This document shows, in pieces, positions 26,061-34,706 of a DNA stretch of 64,000 nucleotides. Position numbers and translations under genes: made by a program. Position 1 is the stretch's first letter. Every line of letters starts with the position of its first letter. The notes under the pieces are model-generated. The model saw only the letters and a list, made by a program, of their open reading frames with translations. It did no database searches and was not told where the DNA came from. The stretch is from Clostridiales bacterium (GTDB lineage Bacteria > Bacillota > Clostridia > Oscillospirales > Acutalibacteraceae), in contig JAGZMM010000001.1 in assembly GCA_018364155.1 (NCBI GenBank), positions 558,001-622,000 of the forward strand, in the 5' to 3' direction.

Positions 26061-26246
26061 ATTTTTCCTCTCCCTTTGCGTGTTTTTTCCATGGGCGGCC
26101 CATACTACCACTGGGCACCCAACCGAAACTATGCTATACTATTCGGGAACATCTGGCAGGACACAAGGAAAATTCCTCCGTTTTCCTGAATGGTAGTATC
26201 ATACAATATTCCAGCAAAGATTGCAACAAAGGATCTGATTTCATCC

Positions 26247-27983
26247 ATGTTCAAACTGGCGCGCTACTTAAAACGCTTTAAAAAGGAAATTATTTTAGGG
26301 CCCCTCTTTAAGCTGATGGAGGCTGTTTTCGAGCTGATTGTCCCCTTAGTTATGGCCCGCATCATCGATGTGGGGATTGCCACCGGCGATACGGGATATA
26401 TTCTGCGCATGGGCGGGCTGATGGTGCTCTTAGGCATAGCGGGGCTCGGCTTTGCGCTTACCTGTCAGTATTTCGCAGCAAGAGCTTCCCAGGGCTTCGG
26501 CACCATTTTGCGAAACGACCTCTTTCGCCGCATTCATTCCTTCTCCCACCGGGAGATCGATCAGTTTGGCACCCCATCCTTAATCACCCGCATTACCAAC
26601 GACGTAAACCAGCTCCAGGTGGCGGTGGCCATGCTCATCCGCCTGGTAATCCGGGCGCCGTTTCTCATCGTCGGGTCGGCGGTGATGGCCATGCTGCTGG
26701 ATTGGCAGCTTTCCCTGATCTTCCTGGTGGCGGCTCCCTTGGTGGCTCTGGTTTTGTACCTGGTGATGAGCCGCTCGGTCCCCTTTTACCGCACCATTCA
26801 GAAAAAGCTCGACCGTATCTCCTTAATTACCCGGGAAAACCTGGAGGGAGTGCGGGTCATCCGTGCCTTCTCCAAGCAAAAGGACGAGGAGGAACGGTTT
26901 GACGAGGCAAGCGACGACCTGGCCGCCACCTCGGTGCGGGTGGGCAAAATCTCTGCGCTTCTCAACCCTCTGACCTATGTGATTATGAACCTGGCGATTG
27001 TGGCCATCATCTGGTTCGGCGGCATGCGGGTGGACGCAGGGGCCCTGTCTCAGGGGCAGATTATCGCCTTTGTCAACTACATGACCCAGATTCTGCTGGC
27101 TTTGGTGGTGGTGGCGAACCTGGTGATTCTCTTTACCAAGGCCTCCGCCTGCGCGGCCCGGGTCAACGAGGTGCTGGACACCCAGCCTTCGGTGACTGAG
27201 GACGCGGCCGGACCGGTTTCCCCTTCCAAGGACCAATCCACGCCCCGCATCGAATTTCGTAATGTTTCCTTTTCCTACGGGGAAGGGGACTATGCGCTGC
27301 AAAACATCTCCTTTTCCATTGCCCCGGGCGAAACAGTTGGCATCATCGGGGGCACCGGGTCGGGCAAATCCACGCTTATTAACCTGATCCCCCGGTTTTA
27401 CGACGCCACCGAAGGCCAGGTGCTGGTGGACGGGGTCAACGTAAAAGCCTATCCCTTTGGCCAGCTGCGCCGCCAGATTGGCATGGTTCCCCAGCGGGCG
27501 GTCCTTTTTGCCGGGACCCTGCGGGAAAACATGCGCTGGGGAAAGCCGGACGCCAGCGACGAGGAAATCGCAAAAGCCCTTTCCATCGCCCAGGCGGCCG
27601 ACTTTGTGGAGAAGCTTCCGAAAAAATACGACACGCCTATTTTACAAGGGGGTAAAAACCTTTCCGGCGGGCAAAGACAACGCCTGACCATTGCCCGGGC
27701 CCTGGTGGGGACACCACCCATCCTGATTCTTGACGACAGTGCCAGCGCTCTCGACTACGCCACCGACGCGGCTTTGCGCAAAGCGCTGCGCCGGGAAACA
27801 AAGGGCATGACGGTGCTGATGATTTCTCAGCGGGCCAACACCGTCAAGGGCGCGGATAAAATTGTGGTGCTCGACGACGGGGAAATCGCCGGGATCGGAA
27901 CCCACGAGGATCTACTCGGTTCCTGTGAGGTCTATCGGGAAATTTACCTGTCCCAGCAAAGCGGCGAGGAGGGAAAACGGTAA
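26247..27983 (+). CDS. Heterodimeric ABC exporter, half with degenerate catalytic site
   Basis: A 578-residue half transporter: six helices (about 15-310), then an ATPase with Walker A GGTGSGKST, signature LSGGQRQRLTIARAL and Walker B LILDDSASALD. Asp replaces the catalytic Glu after Walker B, the pattern of the inactive site in BmrC/TM287-type heterodimers. The partner gene begins one base after its stop. The ATG at 26247 has AAAGGA upstream and gives a normal MFKLARYLKRFKKE start. The pair probably exports drugs or lipids; the substrate is unknown. Confidence 0.9.
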   Translation: MFKLARYLKRFKKEIILGPLFKLMEAVFELIVPLVMARIIDVGIATGDTGYILRMGGLMVLLGIAGLGFALTCQYFAARASQGFGTILRNDLFRRIHSFSHREIDQFGTPSLITRITNDVNQLQVAVAMLIRLVIRAPFLIVGSAVMAMLLDWQLSLIFLVAAPLVALVLYLVMSRSVPFYRTIQKKLDRISLITRENLEGVRVIRAFSKQKDEEERFDEASDDLAATSVRVGKISALLNPLTYVIMNLAIVAIIWFGGMRVDAGALSQGQIIAFVNYMTQILLALVVVANLVILFTKASACAARVNEVLDTQPSVTEDAAGPVSPSKDQSTPRIEFRNVSFSYGEGDYALQNISFSIAPGETVGIIGGTGSGKSTLINLIPRFYDATEGQVLVDGVNVKAYPFGQLRRQIGMVPQRAVLFAGTLRENMRWGKPDASDEEIAKALSIAQAADFVEKLPKKYDTPILQGGKNLSGGQRQRLTIARALVGTPPILILDDSASALDYATDAALRKALRRETKGMTVLMISQRANTVKGADKIVVLDDGEIAGIGTHEDLLGSCEVYREIYLSQQSGEEGKR

Positions 27984-27984
27984 G

Positions 27985-29724
27985 ATGAAGGTTACGGTGG
28001 TTCTCAAACGGATTCTTTCCTACACGCGGCCCTATCTTTGGTATCTAGTCGGCGCGCTCCTGTGCGCGCTTTTAAACGTAGCCCTCACCCTGCTGGCCCC
28101 GGTGCTGGTGGGAGACAGCATTGACTTTATCATCGCCAAAGGTCAGGTGGATTTTCCAAGCATCGCCCGCATTCTCTTCGTGCTGGCCGGGGCTATCCTA
28201 CTAGGCGCCTTCTTCCAGTGGGTGATGACGCTGTGCACCAATCAGCTGACCTACAAAACCGTGCGGGACCTGCGGGTGCAGACCTTTCACAAGCTAAACG
28301 CCGTACCGCTTCGGTACATCGACGGCCATTCCCACGGTGACATCATCAGCCGGGTGGTCACCGACATAGACCTGATTTCCGACGGGCTGCTGCAGGGCTT
28401 TACCCAGCTGTTTACCGGGGTAGTCACCATTCTGGGTACTCTGCTTTTCATGCTGACCATCAACGTCAAAATCGCGCTGGTGGTGGTGCTCATCACGCCG
28501 CTGTCCCTGTTCGTCGCTTCCTTCATCGCCCGGCGCAGTCACAAAATGTTCCGGGAGCAGTCGGCGGTACGGGGAGAGATGACCGGGTACGTGGAGGAAC
28601 TTATTGGCAATCAGAAGGTGGTCAAGGCCTTCTCTTACGAAGAGCGGGCTCAGGCTTCTTTCGAGGAAATCAACCGCAGACTTTATGACTGCGGCGTAAA
28701 AGCGCAGTTTTATTCCTCCATGACCAATCCCTCCACCCGGTTTGTAAACGGGGTGGTGTACGCGGCGGTGGGGATTACCGGCGCTTTGGCTGCCATGCAA
28801 GGTCTCCTGTCGGTGGGACAGCTTTCCTGCTTTTTAACCTACGCAAACCAGTATACCAAGCCCTTTAACGAGATTACCGGCGTCATCACCGAGCTGCAAA
28901 CCGCGTTTGCCAGCGCCAGGCGGGTGTTTGCCGTGCTCGATGAGCCGGCGGAGAGCCCGGACGCGCAGCTGCCAGAACTGAAAGAGTGCGACGGCCGGGT
29001 GACCGCAGAGCATGTGGACTTTTCCTATCGCCCGGATACCCGGCTGATTGAGGATCTAAACCTATCCGTCCTTCCCGGCCAGCGCATCGCCATCGTTGGG
29101 CCCACCGGCTGCGGCAAGACCACCATCATCAACCTGCTCATGCGGTTTTACGATGTGGATGCCGGACAGATTTCAGTTAGCGGCCATCCCATTGACTCGG
29201 TCACCCGTCAAAGCCTGCGGGGCTGCTACGGCATGGTGCTACAGGAAACCTGGCTCTTTCACGGCACCATCCGGGAGAACATCGCCTATGGAAAGCCGGA
29301 TGCCGCTGAACCAGAAATCGTGGCCGCGGCAAAGGCCGCCCACGCTCACAGCTTTATCCGTCGCCTTCCCCAGGGGTACGATACGGTGATTTCCGAGGAC
29401 GGGGGCAATCTGTCCCAGGGGCAAAAGCAGCTTCTGTGCATCGCCCGGATTATGCTTTTAAGTCCGCCCATGCTTATTCTCGATGAAGCCACCAGCTCTA
29501 TCGACACCCGCACCGAAATCCAGATTCAAAAGGCCTTTGATAAGATGATGCAAGGGCGTACCAGCTTTGTGGTGGCCCACCGGCTCTCTACCATCCAGGA
29601 GGCCGACCGGATTCTGGTAATGGACGCAGGCCGCATCATCGAGCAGGGTACCCATGCGGAGCTTCTTAAAAAAGGCGGGTTTTACGCGAAGCTTTATAAC
29701 AGCCAGTTTGCCCCGACCCAGTAA
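27985..29724 (+). CDS. Heterodimeric ABC exporter, half with canonical catalytic site
   Basis: A 579-residue half transporter. Six helices come first, with the exporter coupling segment YVEELIGNQKVVKAFSYEE. The ATPase has Walker A GPTGCGKTT, Walker B LILDEATSSID with the catalytic Glu, and a slightly unusual signature LSQGQ. It is the second gene of a two-gene operon (ATG one base after the upstream stop, GGGAAAACGG as ribosome site). With the first half it makes one active and one degenerate ATP site. A terminator follows at 29767-29812. Confidence 0.92.
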   Translation: MKVTVVLKRILSYTRPYLWYLVGALLCALLNVALTLLAPVLVGDSIDFIIAKGQVDFPSIARILFVLAGAILLGAFFQWVMTLCTNQLTYKTVRDLRVQTFHKLNAVPLRYIDGHSHGDIISRVVTDIDLISDGLLQGFTQLFTGVVTILGTLLFMLTINVKIALVVVLITPLSLFVASFIARRSHKMFREQSAVRGEMTGYVEELIGNQKVVKAFSYEERAQASFEEINRRLYDCGVKAQFYSSMTNPSTRFVNGVVYAAVGITGALAAMQGLLSVGQLSCFLTYANQYTKPFNEITGVITELQTAFASARRVFAVLDEPAESPDAQLPELKECDGRVTAEHVDFSYRPDTRLIEDLNLSVLPGQRIAIVGPTGCGKTTIINLLMRFYDVDAGQISVSGHPIDSVTRQSLRGCYGMVLQETWLFHGTIRENIAYGKPDAAEPEIVAAAKAAHAHSFIRRLPQGYDTVISEDGGNLSQGQKQLLCIARIMLLSPPMLILDEATSSIDTRTEIQIQKAFDKMMQGRTSFVVAHRLSTIQEADRILVMDAGRIIEQGTHAELLKKGGFYAKLYNSQFAPTQ

Positions 29725-29766
29725 GCTTTTTTGGCATTTCTACGACCCGCCGTATGCACAAAGAGA

Positions 29767-29812
29767 CGCCCTTTCCGGAGGATGAGTTCCCTCCCGGAAA
29801 GGGCGTTTTTTT
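29767..29812 (+). terminator. Terminator of the ABC exporter operon
   Basis: 12 bp arms CGCCCTTTCCGG / CCGGAAAGGGCG with a 15 nt loop and a T7 tract, 42 bp past the stop of the second ABC gene. Confidence 0.92.
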
Positions 29813-29913
29813 GACTTTCGTTTACTCCAAAGGCCCGGGACGTGCGGTACCATAGCGTCCCAATTTCTTTGATCGGGAAAGTCTTCGGTGCCGGTAGAAA
29901 ACCAGCACTACTT

Positions 29914-30651
29914 TCAAATGGTAATATACTGGTCGCTTGCGTAGCCGACGATGCCGTTGTAATTGACCACATACCAGCCGTTCCAGGAGCCGAGCACCTG
30001 AAGCTTGGCGCCCTTTGGTGCCTGGCCGATGACGGCTGAAGCGGTGGTGGGCCGGTTTCGGATGTTGAGATTGCCCCAGCTTACCGTAACCGTACCGGTG
30101 CGTTCCGGCTGTGCATGGATGAAGGGAATGCCGAAATACTCGGTAAGGGAAAGCACCAAGTTGCGGGCGATGGTGGCAATGTTGTTTTTGATCCAGTTGG
30201 CATCTTCCACGTTGTCGTGGTAGGCAATTTCCACCAGCACAGCAGGAGCCTTGGGCAGACGTACCTCGCCTAAAGTCGTGGTGGGCACCGCACGCACCAG
30301 CTGAGGATCCGGGTAAATGGTTTTCAGATTGCGCACGATGATGTCCGCCATCCGCTTGCCGTTGGTACTGGTAGGATAATAAAAGGCGAGGGACCCGCGG
30401 ACTTGTCCGCTGCTTCCTTCGGGCGCGGCGTTGGAATGCAGGGCCAGATAAAAATCATAGTTGCCTTGGTTTGCCTGCCGGATGGAGGAAGCCGCCGTCA
30501 TATCGGGCGTATTGCGGGTATATTGAATGCCGTTGGAGCGCAGATAGGGCACCATCGCATCCGCAATCAAATTCATATATTGCTCTTCGGTTCCGCCGTT
30601 GACAAAGAGATTATACTCCTGCGTAGACGGGCTGAGATAAATACGGGGCAT
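29914..30651 (-). CDS. N-acetylmuramoyl-L-alanine amidase (Amidase_3) with C-terminal SH3b domain
   Basis: A 245-residue cell-wall hydrolase. Residues 1-165 form an amidase_3-like domain (SPSTQEYN at the start, LALHSNAAPEG, AVLVEIAYHDN with the catalytic Glu). Residues about 180-245 form an SH3b domain (LNIRNRPTTASAVIG ... VGYASDQYITI). There is no signal peptide, as is usual for this SPSTQE subgroup. The first zinc position, where classic members have a His, reads Y in QEYN. It could act in sporulation or lysis of the mother cell. It is on the minus strand, 183 bp below the acetyltransferase gene. Confidence 0.85.
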   Translation of the reverse strand: MPRIYLSPSTQEYNLFVNGGTEEQYMNLIADAMVPYLRSNGIQYTRNTPDMTAASSIRQANQGNYDFYLALHSNAAPEGSSGQVRGSLAFYYPTSTNGKRMADIIVRNLKTIYPDPQLVRAVPTTTLGEVRLPKAPAVLVEIAYHDNVEDANWIKNNIATIARNLVLSLTEYFGIPFIHAQPERTGTVTVSWGNLNIRNRPTTASAVIGQAPKGAKLQVLGSWNGWYVVNYNGIVGYASDQYITI

Positions 30652-30693
30652 GCTGCGTTACCTCCTTTGGTAAAACTATGGAAGGGCGGTACG

Positions 30694-30723
30694 AAAAGAG
30701 GGGGAAACCGCTGTCTCCCCCTC
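30694..30723 (-). terminator. Terminator after the acetyltransferase gene
   Basis: 8 bp arms GAGGGGGA / TCCCCCTC, 9-10 nt loop, then TTTTCG on the minus strand, between the acetyltransferase and amidase genes. Confidence 0.7.
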
Positions 30724-30834
30724 TCCTTTACAGCCGCCCAATCCATTGTATGCCTGTACCAAAGGACTGGTCCCGATTTTTCGGCGCCGCCCGCATCTTT
30801 CCTGTCCGAGAACATCCCTGCTGTGGCCGCAAGG

Positions 30835-31287
30835 TCATTTTTCCCTGTTCGAAAGGCTTTTTTCCAAAAGAATCATATCCAGGCAAAGCCGGCCATTTTC
30901 ATAAACCGGTGGATCGTACTCTGTAAAGAAGCCGGCACGCATCCCACTTTTTACAAAGCCGAGCCGCTCATAAAAGGCCACGCCGGCTTCGCTGGTCCCC
31001 ACCGTCATCACGGCGAACTGCTGCCGGTACCGGTAAAACAAAAACCGGATTAGCTCGCTTGCATAGCCTTTTCCCTGTTCTTTCTGAACCGTGGCCAGAT
31101 TTTTGAGCTCGCATGCAGCCTCTCCGGTTTTCATGACGACCGCTTCGCACACCACCCGTCCGTCCACCATACCCACATACATGTCACACGCTTCCAAATA
31201 CCGATCGATCATATTCTTGCTGGGGTCGGCAAGCAAAAGCAGATCCAAGTACTCCTTCTTTCGTCCTTTAACTTGTTGTATACGCAT
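30835..31287 (-). CDS. GNAT-family N-acetyltransferase
   Basis: A 150-residue GNAT protein. The acetyl-CoA-binding loop is seen as ATVQKEQGKGYASELIRFLF (about 70-89; Q/R-x-x-G-x-G/A form) and the fourth motif as FYERLGFVKSG. The substrate is unknown. The in-frame ATG at 31404 would add a basic tail without homology and lies in the divergent promoter region; the ATG at 31287 has AAAGGACGAG upstream and starts MRIQQVKGRKKEY. It stands divergent to the ComEA-like gene. Confidence 0.85.
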   Translation of the reverse strand: MRIQQVKGRKKEYLDLLLLADPSKNMIDRYLEACDMYVGMVDGRVVCEAVVMKTGEAACELKNLATVQKEQGKGYASELIRFLFYRYRQQFAVMTVGTSEAGVAFYERLGFVKSGMRAGFFTEYDPPVYENGRLCLDMILLEKSLSNREK

Positions 31288-31422
31288 TTCTCGTCCTTTC
31301 TTTCCTACCGCACTCTTTCTCCAATCTCTTTTGCTTTTTATCATCTCCGTTCTATTTTCCACTGTATTTTTCGTCGTTTTTCGATATAATAATGTTATCT
31401 TCATTGGAAGAAGGGGATTTGC

Positions 31423-32016
31423 ATGAAGAAGTGGGATAAACAGAAACGCAACATCGCCGTCACGGCTCTAGTTACCATCTGTATCTGCTTTCTGACGTTT
31501 TACAGCGTCTTTTCTTCCGGGCAGTCTAAACCAGCGGTTACCATCGTCTCAACGCCCGCTTCCAGCCGTCCCAGTCTTGAAGAAAGCCGGCAAACCGCGG
31601 AGATATCTATCTCTTCATCGGCTGTGGATGCCACCTCTTCCCTACAATCGGAAGAACCGGCCGCCACGTCTCAAGAGCATACGGCGTCCCGTCCGAAGGT
31701 AAGCGCAAAGCCGCCCGCAACTTCTTCGCCGCAAAAGCCGCCAGAAAGCTCGTCCCCAGCCGCAGTTTCCTCGTCCCCGCCCGCCTCTTCCATTCAGCCG
31801 CCGGAGTCTTCCGCCTCCGAGCCGCTTCAAATCAACATCAATACCGCCACGGAGAAGGAACTCCTACAGATTCCCGGCATCCTCAAAATGAAGGCGCGTT
31901 TGATCCTGCTTTATCGGGAGGAACACGGTCCGTTTCAAACGGTGGAAGATCTGATGAACGTTGAAGGAATCGGCCCGGAATTGTTTGAGACGATTCTTCC
32001 GTACATCTGTGTGTAG
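31423..32016 (+). CDS. Membrane-anchored helix-hairpin-helix (ComEA-like) protein
   Basis: A 197-residue protein with a short basic N-terminus (MKKWDKQKRNIA), one hydrophobic helix (about 13-33), a long Ser/Pro/Ala-rich linker (about 38-130) and a C-terminal HhH DNA-binding domain (ININTATEKELLQIPGILKMKA ... EDLMNVEGIGPELFETILPY). ComEA is the DNA receptor in natural transformation; this layout fits that role, with the HhH domain outside the membrane. No other com genes are nearby. TATAAT at about 31384 is a possible -10, with a weak -35. Confidence 0.85.
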   Translation: MKKWDKQKRNIAVTALVTICICFLTFYSVFSSGQSKPAVTIVSTPASSRPSLEESRQTAEISISSSAVDATSSLQSEEPAATSQEHTASRPKVSAKPPATSSPQKPPESSSPAAVSSSPPASSIQPPESSASEPLQININTATEKELLQIPGILKMKARLILLYREEHGPFQTVEDLMNVEGIGPELFETILPYICV

Positions 32017-32109
32017 GATTTGATATATTCACTTCCCAAAAACATAGATAGAGCGGTGTCATTTTCCTCGTCAATCAGCGACAGCAAGAAAAGCAATTGT
32101 ACGCATAGT

Positions 32110-32535
32110 CTACCCCAATACGGTCGGCTCTCCCATTTCATAAAGAAGGTCGTCCAGTTCGTGAATGGAAATCCGGTTCATAAGCCCAAAAATAAGAATG
32201 CTGTCGCGCCTGTGCCGGACGTAAAAATCCCGCACCTTGGCAATTTTCAGAACTCTGTTTGCATCCTCTAAAGTGAGCGGAAATCCGAAAATCAAGGCGA
32301 TCAACTTATCACGGGAAGGCGTTTTCGTATCCGCAAAAATTTGATACCCATAAATCTGATTTAAACCGGAACGGCGGATCACATCCGCTTTTTTTACATG
32401 ATATTGTTCCAGAAGCCGGCACAGGCATTCGCCTACCGTCATATCCAGCAGTTCGTCTTCACAGGCGGTCAGATAGGTTTCGATGTTGTTTTCCGTACGC
32501 AGCAGCTTCATCAGCTCCTCGGTTCTCTTTTTCAC
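32110..32535 (-). CDS. Helix-turn-helix protein paired with a kinase (141 aa)
   Basis: A small soluble protein with an XRE-like helix-turn-helix: EQYHVKKADVIRRSGLNQIYGYQIFADTKTPSRDKLIALIFG reads as a DNA-binding core (about 45-86), followed by helices (LTLEDANRVLKIAKV) and the C-terminal ISIHELDDLLYEMGE. The GTG at 32535 has AGGGGGGA upstream; the ORF to 32703 overlaps the divergent kinase gene and was rejected. It is transcribed divergently from the kinase with interlocking promoters, which suggests it controls, or is controlled by, the kinase. Confidence 0.75.
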   Translation of the reverse strand: MKKRTEELMKLLRTENNIETYLTACEDELLDMTVGECLCRLLEQYHVKKADVIRRSGLNQIYGYQIFADTKTPSRDKLIALIFGFPLTLEDANRVLKIAKVRDFYVRHRRDSILIFGLMNRISIHELDDLLYEMGEPTVLG

Positions 32536-32550
32536 CAAAATCCCCCCTTC

Positions 32551-32579
32551 TTGCGACAGATATTCTAGCATGTTAAAAT
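32551..32579 (+). promoter_or_regulatory. Kinase promoter
   Basis: TTGCGA (32551-32556), 17 bp, TAAAAT (32574-32579). The -10 is only about 24 bp upstream of the kinase ATG at 32603. Confidence 0.6.
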
Positions 32580-32590
32580 AGGCAAGACAA
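32562..32590 (-). promoter_or_regulatory. HTH gene promoter, interlocked with the kinase promoter
   Basis: On the minus strand TTGTCT (32585-32590), 17 bp, TAGAAT (32562-32567). It overlaps the plus-strand kinase promoter over 18 bp, so the two promoters cannot be occupied at once. Confidence 0.55.
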
Positions 32591-32602
32591 GGGGTGGAAA
32601 AA

Positions 32603-33670
32603 ATGGAAGTATCGCAGCGGTATTTAATCATTGAAACCATCAGCGAAAGCAAAAAGGGCGTGGTATTCAAAGCGCAGGACCGGACGAACGGTTCCTTCGT
32701 CATTGTCCGCGTTGTCTACCATACAAATCCAAATTCCTTTTCCTTTCTCAGGACCATTCAAAGCCCGCATCTGGCAAGGGTGATCGACCTGTTTGCCTCG
32801 GGAAGCGATACGGTGATCGTGGAGGAATACCTGTCCGGACAAACGCTCCAGCAGCTGCTGGACGCCCATTTCGTTTTCCCGGAGTACATGGTGATCGACA
32901 TTCTCCGGCAGCTTTGCGAGGCGCTCGAACCGATCCACAACTGTGGAATCGTCCACCGGGACATCAAGCCCTCCAACATCATGCTTTGCGGTGCAAATGC
33001 GGTACTCATCGACTTTGACGTGGCCCGGTACCACAATCCCGGCCAAAAAAAGGACACCGTTTATATGGGTACCGACGGGTATGCCGCTCCAGAGCAGTAC
33101 GGGTTTTCCCAAACCGACATGCGCACCGACATCTATTCGCTTGGCGTGGTCATCCGGGAAATCAGCGGCGGTATACAAAACGCCGCTTTCAAACAAATCA
33201 TCGACCGCTGCACCGCTTTTGACCCAAAAAACCGATACTCCCATGTTCATTGGATTTTAGAGGATTTACGCCGGTACCGGCTTATAACCCCTCCCGCGCC
33301 CCCTCCGCCGCCGGCGAACCTGAAAAAATCCCGGAGCGCTTCGCCGAAAACCGCAAAAATCATCGGCATGGTGGTCTATCTTATCTTTGCCCTGGCGCTG
33401 CTTACGCGGCAGGATTTTGAGGTCACCCTGACCGATTATCTTCTTTCCAAATGCGTCTACCTGTTCCTGCCTACCTATCCCGCCCTATTCCTTATCAACC
33501 CGTTTGATCTGCGCCATAAGCTTCCGCTTCTTCGCTCAAAAAAGAAAAGCACCCGCATCATAGGCATCTGCGTTTATGTCTTGATCGGCCTAGTTGGCAT
33601 CATTGCGCTCAATTCCATAGCCCATGCGTTTTACTCTCCCCAGGCACTGGAAATCTTGAAAAACCGGTAA
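32603..33670 (+). CDS. Atypical Ser/Thr protein kinase with C-terminal membrane segments
   Basis: A 355-residue protein with a kinase-like domain at about 1-235. The catalytic loop is intact (H118-R-D120-I-K122-P-S-N125) and the activation segment reads GTDGYAAPEQYGF. However, the invariant VAIK lysine is Arg36, helix C is shortened with no clear Glu, the glycine loop is poor (SESKKGVVFKA) and DFG reads D137-F-D139. A Pro-rich linker (PPAPPPPP) leads to about four hydrophobic segments (about 253-345). The ATG at 32603 has AAGGGGTGG upstream; a GTG at 32594 is less likely. It may be a weak kinase or a pseudokinase. It is divergent from an HTH gene. Confidence 0.82.
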   Translation: MEVSQRYLIIETISESKKGVVFKAQDRTNGSFVIVRVVYHTNPNSFSFLRTIQSPHLARVIDLFASGSDTVIVEEYLSGQTLQQLLDAHFVFPEYMVIDILRQLCEALEPIHNCGIVHRDIKPSNIMLCGANAVLIDFDVARYHNPGQKKDTVYMGTDGYAAPEQYGFSQTDMRTDIYSLGVVIREISGGIQNAAFKQIIDRCTAFDPKNRYSHVHWILEDLRRYRLITPPAPPPPPANLKKSRSASPKTAKIIGMVVYLIFALALLTRQDFEVTLTDYLLSKCVYLFLPTYPALFLINPFDLRHKLPLLRSKKKSTRIIGICVYVLIGLVGIIALNSIAHAFYSPQALEILKNR

Positions 33671-33812
33671 AATTAAGCTGTCAGCATAGTACAAAACCGC
33701 GCGGATGCGGTAGGATGGGGACAGCTTCCATGAAGGGGCGCCTATATTTTCGGCACCAAACAGGCACAAAAACCCGAACATGGAAATTGGTACTATGAAA
33801 GGGGACAGCAGA

Positions 33813-34595
33813 ATGGAACAGGAAAAGACGAAGAAGGCGATCTATAAAAAATGGTGGTTTTGGGTCATCATCGCCGTAGTGGCAGCGGCGGTGATCGTCG
33901 GCGCGGTGAACGGGTCGAATCCCAACGGAGGCGGCACAAAGATCGAAAGCCTTGCTATGAACGATCCTTCGGAACAAACCTTGTACGTAGGCGGCAGCGG
34001 TTTTAAAAATTGGGTCAAAATCTCTCCTGTATACTTTGATGAAAATGAGATCGAATTTGTTTCCACTAACCCAGAGGTCGCAACCATTTCGTCTGGCACC
34101 AAAACGGTTGGCGCCCTGTGGTTTGCGTGCGCGGCGGTAACGCCTGGAGAAACGACTGTGTATGCTCAGACCAAGGACGGCGCCGTAAAATCGGAAGAAG
34201 TCAAGGTCACTGTCAAAAAACTGGGAGATTCCGGCGCAAGCGTTTCCAGCCAGGCTCCTGTCCAACCGAAGGAACCGGAGCTTGCGATCACCGCCACCGA
34301 CCTGCTGACGGCGTATGACGAAAACGGCGTCCAGGCGGACAATCAGTACAAGGGCAAATATCTGAAAGTCACCGGGACTGTAGGCAACATTGGAACCGAT
34401 ATTCTAGGAGACGCCTATGTAACCCTCAAAAACGAAAACAGCAAATATGCCATTATCAGCGTGCAGTGCTATTTTGATGATAACAACACCGACACCATTG
34501 CCAACCTGAAGGAAGGCGATTCCGTCTCCATCACAGGAACCTGCAGCGGCAGCACCGGGAACGTCATTCTCAAAGGCTGTGATGTGGTTTCCTAA
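33813..34595 (+). CDS. Membrane-anchored protein with Big-like and OB-fold domains (260 aa)
   Basis: The N-terminus is charged (MEQEKTKKAIYKK), then one helix (WWFWVIIAVVAAAVIVGAV, about 14-32). The extracytoplasmic part has an Ig/Big-like region (about 42-140: EFVSTNPEVATISSGTKT, CAAVTPGETTVYAQ), a Ser/Pro linker and a C-terminal OB-fold resembling tRNA_anti-like domains (about 165-260: LLTAYDENGVQADNQYKGKYLKVTGTV). The ATG at 33813 has GGGG nine bases upstream; two in-frame ATGs upstream lack ribosome sites. It lies 142 bp after the kinase. The function is unknown; extracellular ligand binding is a guess. Confidence 0.75.
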   Translation: MEQEKTKKAIYKKWWFWVIIAVVAAAVIVGAVNGSNPNGGGTKIESLAMNDPSEQTLYVGGSGFKNWVKISPVYFDENEIEFVSTNPEVATISSGTKTVGALWFACAAVTPGETTVYAQTKDGAVKSEEVKVTVKKLGDSGASVSSQAPVQPKEPELAITATDLLTAYDENGVQADNQYKGKYLKVTGTVGNIGTDILGDAYVTLKNENSKYAIISVQCYFDDNNTDTIANLKEGDSVSITGTCSGSTGNVILKGCDVVS

Positions 34596-34622
34596 CCCTT
34601 CAAACCAACAAAGTTTCCTTAT

Positions 34623-34672
34623 TGCAAAAGCAGCCGGTCCATTTTTATAAAAATGGACCGGCTGCTTTTGCA
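34623..34672. terminator. 50 bp perfect loopless palindrome, probable bidirectional terminator
   Basis: Two exact 25 bp arms (TGCAAAAGCAGCCGGTCCAT... and complement) meet at TTTTTATAAAAA. It stands between the convergent ends of the plus-strand Big/OB gene and the minus-strand recombinase-like gene. The GC core GCAGCCGGTCC is followed by TTTTGCA on both strands. Confidence 0.75.
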
Positions 34673-34706
34673 TCAGATTTTAGACTTGTGCACTTCTCTA
34701 AGAACG

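Noticed and set aside
32017..32109. Possible small gene between the ComEA-like and HTH genes
   Set aside because: Short overlapping frames only, no ribosome site and no family resemblance.
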